Below the pieces are notes generated by a model, which did not search any database, was not told where the DNA came from, and saw nothing but the letters and a program-made list of their open reading frames with translations. Source: Burkholderia sp. Leaf177 (GTDB lineage Bacteria > Pseudomonadota > Gammaproteobacteria > Burkholderiales > Burkholderiaceae). Taken from it: a stretch of DNA of 64,000 nucleotides. Both the position numbers and the translations under genes were made by a program. Within the stretch, counting starts at the first letter, position 1. Each line of letters starts with the position of its first letter. Below are positions 27,410 through 36,335 of this stretch, one piece after another. The stretch is taken from positions 1 to 64,000 of the forward strand of contig NZ_LMPF01000024.1 of the NCBI RefSeq assembly GCF_001424345.1, read 5' to 3'.

Positions 27410-28447
27410 TTAAGCCTTGACCGTCGCCAGCGCCTTCTTGACGAAGTCGTTGGTCCACGTCTTCGACAAATCGATCGGCTTGCCTTTCACGGTTTCATCG
27501 AAGGTCTGAAGCGTCTTGAGCGACGTCGCCGGACCGTTCGCGGGCATCAGGCCATCGGGCGACATGGCTTCCTTCACGTGCTGCCACGCATCCAGATAAA
27601 GCGAGCTGTCGCCGAGCAAATAGGCTTCTGGAACCGTCGAAATCAAATCCTTGCCCGTGGCCGTCTGAAGCCACTTCAACGCCCGGACCATTGCGTTCGT
27701 CAGCGCTTGCGTGGTGTTCGGGTTCTTGGTGATGAAACTCTGCGACGCGTACAGGCAACCTGCCGGCATATCGCCACCGAAAACCGCGCGGGTATCGGCG
27801 AGCGTACGGGTGTCCGAAATCACGCGGATATCGCCGGAGCGCTCAAGCTTGGTCATGACCGGGTCGAGATTCGCCATGGCGTCAATCTGGCCGGATTGCA
27901 ATGCGGCGACCGCCCCCGCGCCCGCGCCCACGCCAATAAACGACACGTCGCTTGCAGAAAGCCCGGCCTTGGCGAGAACGAAACTTGCCATGATCGACGT
28001 CGACGAGCCCGGTGCGGTCACGCCGATCTTCTTGCCTTTGAGGTCGGCAATGCCCTTGTAATTCGGCATCGCCTTCTTCGATACAGCCAGCACGATCTGC
28101 GGCGCGCGCCCTTGCAGCACGAACTCGCGGAACATTTGCCCCTTCGCCTGCAGCAGCAGCGTATGTTCGAACGCGCCCGACACCACATCCGCGCTGCCGC
28201 CCACCGCCGCCTGCAATGCTTTCGCGCCGCCGGCGAAATCCGATATCTCGATCTCGAGACCTTCGTCCTTGAAGTAGTTGCGACGCTCGGCAATGGTGAG
28301 CGGCAAGTAATAAAACAGATTCTTGCCGCCGACCGCGATAGAAACCTTGGGGTGCTCCAGCTTCGTTTGCCCGAACGCGAATGGAGTGTCGATCAGCGTG
28401 CCAGCAGCGAGCGCCGCCCCGCTTGCAATGAAAGTCCTGCGATGCAT
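27410..28447 (-). CDS. ABC transporter substrate-binding protein (NMT1/SsuA-like)
   Basis: Periplasmic receptor of the importer. 345 residues with an N-terminal export signal whose MHRRTFIASGAALAAG lead has a twin-arginine look, cleaved near FAFGQ. The mature part shows the NMT1/THI5-like fold (LPLTIAERRNYFKDEGLEIEI, GSADVVSGAFEHTLLLQAKG, KKIGVTAPGSSTSIMASFVLAKAG). The ligand is not predictable here. The neighbouring CoA-transferase hints at an organic acid that is activated to a CoA thioester after uptake; that link is inference. Confidence 0.9.
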   Translation of the reverse strand: MHRRTFIASGAALAAGTLIDTPFAFGQTKLEHPKVSIAVGGKNLFYYLPLTIAERRNYFKDEGLEIEISDFAGGAKALQAAVGGSADVVSGAFEHTLLLQAKGQMFREFVLQGRAPQIVLAVSKKAMPNYKGIADLKGKKIGVTAPGSSTSIMASFVLAKAGLSASDVSFIGVGAGAGAVAALQSGQIDAMANLDPVMTKLERSGDIRVISDTRTLADTRAVFGGDMPAGCLYASQSFITKNPNTTQALTNAMVRALKWLQTATGKDLISTVPEAYLLGDSSLYLDAWQHVKEAMSPDGLMPANGPATSLKTLQTFDETVKGKPIDLSKTWTNDFVKKALATVKA

Positions 28448-28495
28448 CCTGTCTCCTTGGTTTTTATTTTTTACGGCTTTGCTTTAATACCAGGC

Positions 28496-29701
28496 TTAAA
28501 TTGCCTTGTTCGCCCGCAATCTTGCAATCTCGTCAGGATCATACCCGAGCGATTGCAGGACTTCATCGGTGTGTTCACCGAGTTGCGGCCCGAGCCAGCG
28601 CGTCTCGCCGGGCGTTTCCGAAAGCTTTGGCGTCACGTTCGGCAGGGAAATCTCGCGTCCGTCCTGCCACGGGAAACGCTGGATCATCTGACGCGCGATG
28701 TACTGCGGATCGGTGAACATATCGGCGACACTGTAGATTCGTCCCGCGGGAACATCGGCGGCATTGAGCACAGCGAGCGCTTCGTCGATGGAACGCGTGC
28801 ACAGCCACACACGAATGGCGTCATCGATTTCCCGCGTGCGCGGCACACGTCCGTCATTCGATGCCAGCGCCGGATCGTTGCCGAGATCCTCGCGGCCAAT
28901 CGCCATCATCAGGCGCTTGAAAATAGGATCGCTGTTACCGCCGATCACGATGCTGCCATCGCGGCACGGATACGTATTCGAGGGCACGATCCCGGGCAGC
29001 GACGCGCCCGTGCGCTCGCGGATCATGCCGTACACGCCGTATTCGGGCACCACGCTTTCCATCATGTTGAAGACGGCTTCGTACAGGGCGACATCCACTA
29101 CCTGCCCCTTGCCGCCGTTCGCCTGGCGATGATGCAGTGCCATCAGCGCGCCGATCACGCCGTGAAGCGCAGCAATGGAATCGCCGATGGAAATCCCGAT
29201 GCGCGGTGGCGGCAAATCAGGATAGCCCGTGATATGCCGCAAACCGCCCATGGATTCGGCGATTGCGCCGAACCCTGGCCGGTCGCGATACGGCCCGGTC
29301 TGCCCGTAACCGGACAGACGCACCATTACGAGTCCCGGGTTTTCGGCCGACAGCACTTCATAACCAAGGCCAAGTTTCTCGAGCAGTCCCGGCCGGAAAT
29401 TCTCGATGACGATATCGGCTTCCTTGGCCAGCCGACGGACGATTTCCTTGCCTTCCGGAGCTTTCAGGTTGATCGTCACCGATTTTTTATTGCGTGCCTG
29501 AACGGCCCACCACAGCGACGTCCCGCCCACTTCCGGGTAGAGCTTGCGCCATTTGCGCAGCGGATCGCCGCCGTTCGGATCTTCGATCTTGATGACGTCG
29601 GCGCCGAACTCGCCCATGAAGCGCGAGGCGAACGGGCCGGCGATCAGCGTGCCGAGTTCGAGCACCTTGACGCCGGCGAGCGGTCCCGGGGATGCGCTCA
29701 T
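28496..29701 (-). CDS. CaiB/BaiF family III CoA-transferase
   Basis: Moves CoA between carboxylic acids. 401 residues beginning MSASPGPLAGVKVLELGTLIAGPFA, with the family's N-terminal Rossmann-like strand, the region carrying the catalytic aspartate (probably in IGISIGDSIAALHGV), and a C-terminal domain. It could be a formyl-, carnitine-, succinyl- or mesaconyl-type transferase; I cannot tell. It lies 48 bases upstream of the binding-protein gene and 54 bases after DUF1653, all same strand, so transport and activation may be co-expressed. Confidence 0.92.
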   Translation of the reverse strand: MSASPGPLAGVKVLELGTLIAGPFASRFMGEFGADVIKIEDPNGGDPLRKWRKLYPEVGGTSLWWAVQARNKKSVTINLKAPEGKEIVRRLAKEADIVIENFRPGLLEKLGLGYEVLSAENPGLVMVRLSGYGQTGPYRDRPGFGAIAESMGGLRHITGYPDLPPPRIGISIGDSIAALHGVIGALMALHHRQANGGKGQVVDVALYEAVFNMMESVVPEYGVYGMIRERTGASLPGIVPSNTYPCRDGSIVIGGNSDPIFKRLMMAIGREDLGNDPALASNDGRVPRTREIDDAIRVWLCTRSIDEALAVLNAADVPAGRIYSVADMFTDPQYIARQMIQRFPWQDGREISLPNVTPKLSETPGETRWLGPQLGEHTDEVLQSLGYDPDEIARLRANKAI

Positions 29702-29755
29702 GCTGTCTCCTGCATTGTTGTTGTGAATGGCGAAACCGGCCGGCTTATGAAGCGC

Positions 29756-29980
29756 TTAAAGCGGAATATCGAGCGCCTGAAAGCGCGGCGAACCGTCCGC
29801 GAGCGTATCGTTGAAAATTGCGGCCGGCCGTACCCACAAGCCGTGGTCATGCGGCCACAAGTGCTCATAGACGATCATGGATTCTTCGGTTTCCGAATGC
29901 CGCGCCACTCCGATCACGCGATACAAACCGCCCTTGTAATGGCGATGCGTGGCGAGCGCCAATGCTTCTGCTTCCGTCAT
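29756..29980 (-). CDS. DUF1653 domain protein
   Basis: A 74-residue small protein: HRHYKGGLYRVIGVARHSETEE and VYEHLWPHDHGLWVRPAAIFN match the compact DUF1653 domain, whose role is unknown. It lies 18 bases after recR, suggesting read-through from the dnaX-ybaB-recR unit. No signal peptide or membrane segment. Confidence 0.82.
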   Translation of the reverse strand: MTEAEALALATHRHYKGGLYRVIGVARHSETEESMIVYEHLWPHDHGLWVRPAAIFNDTLADGSPRFQALDIPL

Positions 29981-29998
29981 GTTGCCTATCCTTCGGAT

Positions 29999-30595
29999 TT
30001 ATACCGAACGCCGATCCAGCATCGCGCGCGCGATCGTGCCGGCATCGACGTATTCGAGTTCCCCGCCCACCGGCACGCCGCGCGCGAGACGCGTCACCTT
30101 CAGGCCCTTGGATTTCAGCGTCTGCGCGAGATAATGCGCGGTCGCTTCGCCTTCGTTCGTGAAGTTCGTGGCGAGCACGATTTCCTTCACGATGCCGTCG
30201 GTCGCGCGTTGGATCAGACGGTCGAAGTGGATTTCCTTCGGCCCAATACCATCGAGCGGACTCAGTCGTCCCATCAGCACAAAATACAGGCCGCTGTATG
30301 TCAGCGTCTGTTCCAGCATGATCTGGTCGGCGGGTGTTTCGACCACGCAAAGCAGTTCAGCGTCGCGCTCGGGATTGCTGCACACATCGCAGATCGCCGC
30401 TTCGGTGAACGTGTTGCACTTCTCGCAGTGCTGCAGATGCTCGGTTGCGAACATCAGCGACCGGCCGAGCTTTTCGGCGCCGGGCCGGTCGTGCTGCATA
30501 AGGTGATAAGCCATGCGCTGCGCCGACTTGGGACCCACGCCCGGCAGAGCGCGCAGCGCTTCGACGAGCGCCGACAAGGCGGAAGGTTGTTTCAT
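29999..30595 (-). CDS. recR: Recombination mediator RecR
   Basis: Ring-forming partner of RecO (and RecF) that loads RecA at gaps. 198 residues: a helix-hairpin-helix (ALRALPGVGPKSAQRMAYHLM), a four-cysteine zinc motif (CEKCNTFTEAAICDVC), a Toprim domain (LLCVVETPADQIMLEQ) and a C-terminal Walker-like stretch. Normal length and start at ATG 30595. Belongs to the classic dnaX-ybaB-recR operon; 40 bases after ybaB. Confidence 0.98.
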   Translation of the reverse strand: MKQPSALSALVEALRALPGVGPKSAQRMAYHLMQHDRPGAEKLGRSLMFATEHLQHCEKCNTFTEAAICDVCSNPERDAELLCVVETPADQIMLEQTLTYSGLYFVLMGRLSPLDGIGPKEIHFDRLIQRATDGIVKEIVLATNFTNEGEATAHYLAQTLKSKGLKVTRLARGVPVGGELEYVDAGTIARAMLDRRSV

Positions 30596-30635
30596 GCGCA
30601 GTGGCCGTGACTCTGAAAGTTGATGTGCTTGCGGT

Positions 30636-30962
30636 TTAGAAAGGCAGCTTGAAACCCGGCGGCATCGGCATGCCGGCGGTCATGCCGCTCATCTTTTGCT
30701 GCGTGGTGGCTTCGGCTTTGCGCACGGCGTCGTTGAATGCGGCGGCGACGAGATCTTCGAGCATGTCTTTGTCGTCGGCGAGCAGGCTCGGGTCGATCAC
30801 AACGCGGCGCACGTCGTTCTTGCACGTCATTGTCACCTTCACGAGGCCCGCGCCCGACTGCCCTTCCACTTCGATGAGCGCCAGTTCATCCTGCGCCTTC
30901 TTCATGTTGTCCTGCATTTGCTGCGCTTGTTTCATCAAGCCGGCGAGTTGGTTCTTCATCAT
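30636..30962 (-). CDS. YbaB/EbfC family nucleoid-associated protein
   Basis: Small dimeric DNA-binding protein thought to shape the nucleoid. 108 residues: coiled-coil N-terminus (LAGLMKQAQQMQDNMKKAQDEL), then the beta-sheet core (VEGQSGAGLVKVTMTCKNDVRRV) and a methionine/proline-rich tail. Located between dnaX and recR as in most bacteria. Confidence 0.95.
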   Translation of the reverse strand: MMKNQLAGLMKQAQQMQDNMKKAQDELALIEVEGQSGAGLVKVTMTCKNDVRRVVIDPSLLADDKDMLEDLVAAAFNDAVRKAEATTQQKMSGMTAGMPMPPGFKLPF

Positions 30963-31092
30963 GATCGGGCTCCTTGGGGAAACGGTATAAAAATTGGATA
31001 TGTGCTGCGTGGCTCGCGTTACTTAGGCCCGCGACAGGAATGGATGTCCGCGTTGAGGCGCTTTAAAACGGTGTTCCAATGCCTTCAAAATT

Positions 31093-33591
31093 TCAGTTCG
31101 CCGATGCCGCATTCTGGCCGCCGCCTTGCGCGCTGCTGCGGTTCTCCGGCGCGATCGGCTTGATGGATCCCTGCACGATACTCGCGCCGAAATCGCGGAT
31201 CAGCGACTGCACGAACGGATTCTGCGTAATCTCCTTTTCCGCCTGCTGCTGGCGCTCGGCACGATGCGCGGCATCGACAGCCGCGGCCGTACGGCGCGCG
31301 GCACCGACGCTCACATTCACTTCGAGCGGCCGGCCAAGCTTGTCGGTCAACGCCGACTTCAGCTTGGCGACCTGCGCACTTTCGGCATATTGCGGAACGG
31401 GTACGACCAGCGTGATCGATGCGGCGTCGCACGCGGTCAGCTCGCTGTTGAATGCAAGCTGATAGGCAATGCCCTTTAACGGCAAGTCCACGGCGAGCGC
31501 GGGCCAGTCGCCGGATACGCCGATGGCGTCGAGAGGCACGGCTGGTGGAAGCGGACGGGTATCGGCCTTGGCAGCGGGTTTCGTTTCGGGACGCGAGGCG
31601 GGTGTGTCGGTAAAGCGCACGTCGTCTGGACCGCTTTCGAACGAGGGCACGAAACCGTCATCGGATGCCATGAAATAACCATCGTCCGATGAAGCCGGCT
31701 GATAGTCATCCAGCGGAATTTCTTCCCAAGGAGGAACGGCGCTGCCGTTATTGGCGCCAACGCGAGCGGTCGCGTCCGAACGGGCATCACTCGCGGCCGC
31801 GTTTTGCACCGGTGGCGCTGCAGGTCGACGCGGCGCTGGAATCTGTACGACTGGCGCAGCCTTTTGCGCAACCGGCTTGCGCACGGGTTCGGCCGGACGC
31901 ACTCCCCGATCCGACGACACCCGATTGCCGGCGCTGCGCAGCACGTCGAGCGCGGCACTGGCGCCACCCGGTGCGCGCGTGGGGCCAATTGGCGAAGCCT
32001 TTGCCAAATTTTCGACCGGGTTCGACTCTGTAACAGCGCGCTCTGCAAGTTCTTGAGCGGCAGCGGCGATGGGCGCGGGCGCCGACTCGGGCTCGGAAAT
32101 TTCAACCGCAGCTTCGCGATTTGCCAAGACCTCCGCTTCCGCAGCCGCCGGCACAGAGGTATTGACGGGAGCTTGCATGTCTATGCCCTGCTCGCTCTGC
32201 GTGTCTTGAGCAACCTGATCGACCGGCAAAGCGCCGGAGACATTGGCTAAGCTTCCCTCGATACCTTTCGCAGCCAACGATTCTTCGGCCACAGCGGGAT
32301 GACCCGCATCACCATGTTTGCCCTTGCCTGATACCACCGGCCGATCCACTCGATCCGGCTGCGGCGCAGCGGCAACTTTCGGCGTCGCGTCCGCAACGGC
32401 GCGAACGCTGGCAGCCGTGACACCGCCCGGCGCCCGAGCGCCTGCAGCGCTCACGCCGGCTCCGGCAGACTTCACACGCGCGCCACCGCCGCCTCCGCTC
32501 GGACCACCCGCGGGTTCAAACGCGAGCATTCGCAGCAGTGTCATCGTGAAGCCGGCGTATTCATCGGGTGCGAGACCCAGTTCGCCGCGTCCAATGGTCG
32601 CGATCTGATAGAACAATTGCACATGTTCGGCGCTGAGGGCGTCGGCGAAACGACGGATATCGCCGGCCTCCGGCCATTCATCGAGTACCGATGCCGGCGC
32701 GAACTGCGCCCACGCCACCTTGTGCAGCAGCCCGGCGAGATCCTGCAATGCCGTGGAGAAAGACAAGCTTCGCAATGCCATTTCGTCTGCAATTGCCAGC
32801 ACGCCCGGCCCGTCGCCGGCCGCGAGTGTATCGAGCAGACGGATCAGGTAACTCTGGTCGAGCGCACCGAGCATGCCGCGCACGGCTTCTTCGGTGACCT
32901 GATTCGCCGAATAGGCGATAGCCTGATCGGTAAGCGAAAGCGCATCGCGCATGCTGCCGTCCGCCGCACGCGACAACAGCCGCAACGCCTGCGGCTCGTA
33001 AGGAATCTTCTCCTCGCCGAGCACGTGTTCCAGATGCCCGACAATATGTCCCGCCGGCATCTGCTTCAGGTTGAACTGAAGACAGCGCGAAAGCACGGTG
33101 ACCGGAATCTTTTGCGGATCCGTAGTAGCGAGAATGAACTTGACGTGCGCGGGCGGCTCTTCCAGCGTCTTCAACATGGCGTTGAACGCGTGGTTCGTGA
33201 GCATGTGCACTTCGTCGATCATGTACACCTTGAAACGCGCATCGACCGGGGCGTACACGGCGCGCTCGAGCAGCGCTGCCATCTCGTCCACGCCGCGATT
33301 ACTTGCAGCATCCATTTCCACATAATCGACAAAACGCCCTTCGTCGATTTCCTTGCACGCCCGGCAAACGCCGCAAGGCGTCGATGTCACGCCGGTCTCG
33401 CAATTCAGCGCCTTCGCGAAGATACGCGATAGCGTCGTCTTGCCGACACCGCGCGTTCCCGTGAACAAATAGGCGTGATGCAACCGCCCGCCGTCGAGGG
33501 CGTGCGTGAGCGCGCGAACGACGTGCTCCTGGCCGACGAGCGAGGCAAAGGATTTGGGGCGCCACTTGCGTGCGAGAACTTGATAGGTCAT
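31093..33591 (-). CDS. dnaX: DNA polymerase III subunits gamma/tau
   Basis: Clamp-loader ATPase and organiser of the replisome. 832 residues: AAA+ domain with Walker A GTRGVGKTTLSRIF (~residue 45), zinc-binding cysteines (CETG...CGVCRAC, ~64-79) and a DEVHMLT Walker B-type motif; domain III to about residue 365. A ~330-residue Ala/Pro/Glu-rich linker and a C-terminal domain that should contact the polymerase and helicase follow. No A-AAA-AAG-type slippery site was seen, so a frameshifted gamma form is not predicted from the sequence. Head of the dnaX-ybaB-recR operon. Confidence 0.95.
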   Translation of the reverse strand: MTYQVLARKWRPKSFASLVGQEHVVRALTHALDGGRLHHAYLFTGTRGVGKTTLSRIFAKALNCETGVTSTPCGVCRACKEIDEGRFVDYVEMDAASNRGVDEMAALLERAVYAPVDARFKVYMIDEVHMLTNHAFNAMLKTLEEPPAHVKFILATTDPQKIPVTVLSRCLQFNLKQMPAGHIVGHLEHVLGEEKIPYEPQALRLLSRAADGSMRDALSLTDQAIAYSANQVTEEAVRGMLGALDQSYLIRLLDTLAAGDGPGVLAIADEMALRSLSFSTALQDLAGLLHKVAWAQFAPASVLDEWPEAGDIRRFADALSAEHVQLFYQIATIGRGELGLAPDEYAGFTMTLLRMLAFEPAGGPSGGGGGARVKSAGAGVSAAGARAPGGVTAASVRAVADATPKVAAAPQPDRVDRPVVSGKGKHGDAGHPAVAEESLAAKGIEGSLANVSGALPVDQVAQDTQSEQGIDMQAPVNTSVPAAAEAEVLANREAAVEISEPESAPAPIAAAAQELAERAVTESNPVENLAKASPIGPTRAPGGASAALDVLRSAGNRVSSDRGVRPAEPVRKPVAQKAAPVVQIPAPRRPAAPPVQNAAASDARSDATARVGANNGSAVPPWEEIPLDDYQPASSDDGYFMASDDGFVPSFESGPDDVRFTDTPASRPETKPAAKADTRPLPPAVPLDAIGVSGDWPALAVDLPLKGIAYQLAFNSELTACDAASITLVVPVPQYAESAQVAKLKSALTDKLGRPLEVNVSVGAARRTAAAVDAAHRAERQQQAEKEITQNPFVQSLIRDFGASIVQGSIKPIAPENRSSAQGGGQNAASAN

Positions 33592-33797
33592 GACGAAATT
33601 GTATCAGCAACGTCAAGAGCCCAAAGCGTTTCCCAAGGCGCGATGACGCGTCCCGGCGAGGCGTTTGGCGCGCAGCGGAAGCGACACTGAAACGCGATCT
33701 GGCCGCAGCGCATTCGAACCAAAGCGGGAGTTAAAAACGGCGGAAAACGGGCAGAAGTAAAGCGAAGGAGATAAACAGAAGGGTTAAAGCGAAGGTG

Positions 33798-33890
33798 ACG
33801 AGCCCGACCCTCGGCACTGGTAGAAAACGGCTGTGGCTGCTTCGTTCCCGACCTGACCAGGTTGACCGCGCCACCATGCGAGGAGGCCCG
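33798..33890 (-). ncRNA. ffs: 4.5S RNA, bacterial small signal recognition particle RNA
   Basis: On the minus strand the core GGTCAGGTCGGGAACGAAGC matches the conserved domain IV of SRP RNA: the symmetric loop and the GGAA tetraloop, here closed by a G-C pair where E. coli has C-G. The flanking arms (GGGCCTCCTCGCATGGTGG at the 5' end and TACCAGTGCCGAGGGTCGGG at the 3' end) pair to form the stem of the ~95-nt type. It lies just upstream of dnaX, in the same direction. The ends are estimated to within a few bases. Confidence 0.92.
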
Positions 33891-33899
33891 TCACGAAGA

Positions 33900-33905
33900 A
33901 TCATA
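33900..33905 (-). promoter_or_regulatory. Possible -10 element for the SRP RNA gene
   Basis: TATGAT on the minus strand lies about 10 bases before the start of the conserved RNA, the right place for a -10 box with a short 5' leader. No good -35 hexamer is visible at the normal spacing, so this is tentative. Confidence 0.4.
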
Positions 33906-34262
33906 TCAGACATGGTCCGCATTGCGTACTCCGCTTTCGCGCAGCCTCGCACTCACGCTACTGCTATCTGGGTAATCGCCCCAGTATCCTCGTGGAAAAT
34001 CTGCTCCAAAGACCTTGAAAAATACGTGTCCGGGTACATCCTATCGGTACCCGGCAGCAGATAGCAAAGTAGGCTAAGATGACAAACTGAAGCACCGGTT
34101 AAACACCGTGTGGCGGGCGAAAGCGGCAGATCCGGCAACGGCTCCGCGCCCATCCAAGCGAGCGGTTCTACACCCCGCAGCGCGGGCAAACAATTTCCTT
34201 GTTTTGGTGTATCGTGGCGAGCATTCAAACGCGGGCCTCGAATCCATAGAGGTATCTACATA

Positions 34263-34589
34263 ATGAGCGAATCGATCAAACATATTAGCGACGCATCCTT
34301 TGACCAGGACGTCACGAAGTCGGATAAACCCGTTCTGCTCGATTTCTGGGCTGAATGGTGCGGTCCCTGCAAGATGATTGCGCCCATCCTCGACGAAGTT
34401 GCCAAGGATTACGGCGACCGCCTGCAGATCGCGAAGATCAATGTGGACGAACACCAATCCACGCCCGTGAAGTTCGGCGTGCGCGGCATTCCTACATTGA
34501 TCCTGTTCAAGAATGGTGCAGTTGCCGCGCAGAAGGTCGGCGCTTTGTCGAAGTCGCAGCTGACCGCGTTTCTCGACAGCAATCTCTGA
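34263..34589 (+). CDS. trxA: Thioredoxin
   Basis: Small dithiol protein that reduces ribonucleotide reductase, methionine sulfoxide reductase and other targets. 108 residues, with the redox centre WCGPC (C33, C36) and the conserved cis-proline in RGIPTLILFKNG. ATG 34263 (MSESIKHISDASFDQ) gives family length; in-frame ATGs upstream (34110) are rejected. The trxA-rho pairing is standard; rho begins 322 bases later. Confidence 0.98.
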   Translation: MSESIKHISDASFDQDVTKSDKPVLLDFWAEWCGPCKMIAPILDEVAKDYGDRLQIAKINVDEHQSTPVKFGVRGIPTLILFKNGAVAAQKVGALSKSQLTAFLDSNL

Positions 34590-34911
34590 TATTGAATACG
34601 GTGGGCCGACGCGAGATAGCTTTTGCGTCGGCTGGACCAAGCGGCAAGTTTGTACAGATGCATCGCTTGGCGCTCGCGCCAGGCCTTACAAATAAAAGCA
34701 GTTCTCTGCACCTGTGAGATTCCCGCATAATGTTGTGCGACCACAACATGAGCGAAGTCCCCTGCCACCAAGCCTTTTCGAGGCTCCGTCGGCATGTGCT
34801 ATGCTAGAATCCTAAGACTGCAAGACCAAGACGGTTTCGGTCCTTGAGCGTTCAGCTCACTTCTCCTCCCAAATTCTCTGTTGCACCTCTTCTCCCTGGC
34901 GGGAAATCCGT
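34590..34911. other. trxA-rho intergenic region with promoter-like and hairpin sequences
   Basis: No gene. TGTTGTG (34731-34737) and CACAACA (34742-34748) form a perfect 7-bp stem with a 4-base loop, without a T-run. A likely -10 (TATGCT or TAGAAT, about 34800-34811) sits roughly 105 bases before rho, leaving an untranslated leader. In other bacteria the rho leader is the site of Rho self-attenuation; C-rich stretches (CACTTCTCCTCCC, CACCTCTTCTCCC) near the start of rho fit this idea but do not prove it. Confidence 0.5.
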
Positions 34912-36177
34912 ATGCATTTATCCGAGCTCAAGTCTCAGCACGTCTCCGCATTGATCGAAATGGCCAACGGCCTGGAGATCGAAAACGCCAATCGCCTGCG
35001 CAAGCAGGAATTGATGTTTGCGATTCTTAAAAAGCGCGCCAAAACCGGCGACACGATTTTCGGGGACGGCACGCTCGAAGTTTTACCGGACGGCTTCGGC
35101 TTCCTCCGCTCCCCCGAGACTTCATATCTCGCCAGCACGGACGATATCTACATCAGCCCGTCGCAGATTCGCCGCTTTAATCTGCATACCGGCGACACCA
35201 TCGAAGGTGAAGTGCGTACGCCGAAAGACGGCGAACGTTACTTTGCACTGGTCAAAGTGGACAAGGTCAACGGCCAGGCGCCGGAAGCCTCGAAGCACAA
35301 GATCATGTTCGAGAACCTGACGCCACTCCATCCGAACAAACCGCTGCCGCTCGAGCGCGAAATGCGCGGGGAAGAGAACGTGACGGGCCGGATCATCGAC
35401 ATGATCTCGCCTATTGGTAAAGGTCAGCGCGGCTTGCTGGTGGCATCGCCGAAATCCGGTAAGACCGTGATGCTGCAGCACATCGCGCACGCCATCAAAT
35501 CGAATCATCCGGATATCGTGCTGTTCGTGCTGCTGATCGACGAACGCCCGGAAGAAGTGACGGAAATGCAGCGTTCAGTGGTCGGCGAAGTGATCGCCTC
35601 CACCTTCGACGAACCCGCCGCGCGCCACGTGCAAGTCGCGGAAATGGTGATCGAAAAAGCAAAGCGCTTGGTCGAAATGAAGCACGACGTAGTGATTCTG
35701 CTCGACTCCATTACGCGTCTCGCGCGTGCCTACAATACGGTCGTGCCCGCTTCGGGCAAAGTGCTGACCGGCGGTGTGGACGCGAATGCGCTGCAACGTC
35801 CGAAGCGCTTCTTCGGCGCGGCGCGGAACATCGAGGAAGGTGGATCGCTCACTATCATCGGTACGGCGCTGATTGAAACCGGTAGCCGCATGGACGACGT
35901 GATTTACGAAGAGTTCAAGGGCACCGGCAACATGGAAGTGCATCTGGAACGCCGCCTTGCCGAAAAGCGCGTGTATCCGTCGATCAATTTGAACAAGTCG
36001 GGCACGCGTCGCGAAGAACTGCTCATCAAGCCGGATCTGCTGCAAAAGGTCTGGGTGCTGCGCAAGTTCATTCACGACATGGACGAAGTCGAATCGATGG
36101 AATTCCTGCTCGACAAGATTCGCCAGACCAAGAACAACGCTGAGTTCTTCGATCTGATGCGCCGCGGCGGTAGTTAA
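34912..36177 (+). CDS. rho: Transcription termination factor Rho
   Basis: Hexameric RNA-dependent ATPase that ends transcription. 421 residues: N-terminal helical and cold-shock-like RNA-binding domain (to ~residue 130), then the RecA-type ATPase core with P-loop SPKSGKTVMLQ (~residue 180), VLLIDERPEEVTEM and the Q/R-loop region. ATG 34912 starts MHLSELKSQHVSALIE, the usual beginning. Ends shortly before an intrinsic terminator. Confidence 0.98.
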   Translation: MHLSELKSQHVSALIEMANGLEIENANRLRKQELMFAILKKRAKTGDTIFGDGTLEVLPDGFGFLRSPETSYLASTDDIYISPSQIRRFNLHTGDTIEGEVRTPKDGERYFALVKVDKVNGQAPEASKHKIMFENLTPLHPNKPLPLEREMRGEENVTGRIIDMISPIGKGQRGLLVASPKSGKTVMLQHIAHAIKSNHPDIVLFVLLIDERPEEVTEMQRSVVGEVIASTFDEPAARHVQVAEMVIEKAKRLVEMKHDVVILLDSITRLARAYNTVVPASGKVLTGGVDANALQRPKRFFGAARNIEEGGSLTIIGTALIETGSRMDDVIYEEFKGTGNMEVHLERRLAEKRVYPSINLNKSGTRREELLIKPDLLQKVWVLRKFIHDMDEVESMEFLLDKIRQTKNNAEFFDLMRRGGS

Positions 36178-36205
36178 GTCCTAGCGCGTCGAATACGAAA
36201 CATTA

Positions 36206-36238
36206 AAGCCGCCCGCAATTTGCGGGCGGCTTTTTTTC
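36206..36238 (+). terminator. Rho-independent terminator after rho
   Basis: AAAGCCGCCCGC and GCGGGCGGCTTTTTTT arms with a 4-5 base loop end the trxA-rho unit, 28 bases after the stop codon. Confidence 0.94.
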
Positions 36239-36266
36239 GTGTATCGATATCAAGAGCACGATTGGT

Positions 36267-36300
36267 AACGTGCACGTTCACGTTCAGGTTGATCTATAAT
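36267..36300 (+). promoter_or_regulatory. merR promoter with 12-bp palindrome
   Basis: A consensus-like -10 (TATAAT, 36295-36300) lies about 36 bases before the MerR-type gene. A perfect 12-bp palindrome AACGTGCACGTT (36267-36278) occupies the -35/spacer area, followed by a direct repeat of ACGTTCA. MerR proteins usually bind dyads in stretched spacers of this kind, so it is a good candidate for autoregulation. Confidence 0.6.
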
Positions 36301-36335
36301 TCCCGGATAAAACCACGCGCTGAAATCGATATCCA

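Noticed and set aside
26324..30610. Open frame of 1428 codons on the plus strand across the ABC transporter, CoA-transferase and recR genes
   Set aside because: It lies antisense to six well-recognised genes; its Arg/His/Gln-rich product is typical of high-GC shadow frames.
31093..33591. Programmed frameshift in dnaX
   Set aside because: No A-AAA-AAG-type heptamer was seen when reading the minus strand, so no gamma-specific site is annotated.
33758..33795. 11-bp direct repeat TAAAGCGAAGG downstream of the SRP RNA
   Set aside because: Only two copies 27 bases apart in simple purine-rich sequence; no array structure.
33731..33952. 73-codon minus-strand frame with a hydrophobic C-terminus
   Set aside because: It overlaps the 4.5S RNA gene almost completely; the RNA explains the sequence.
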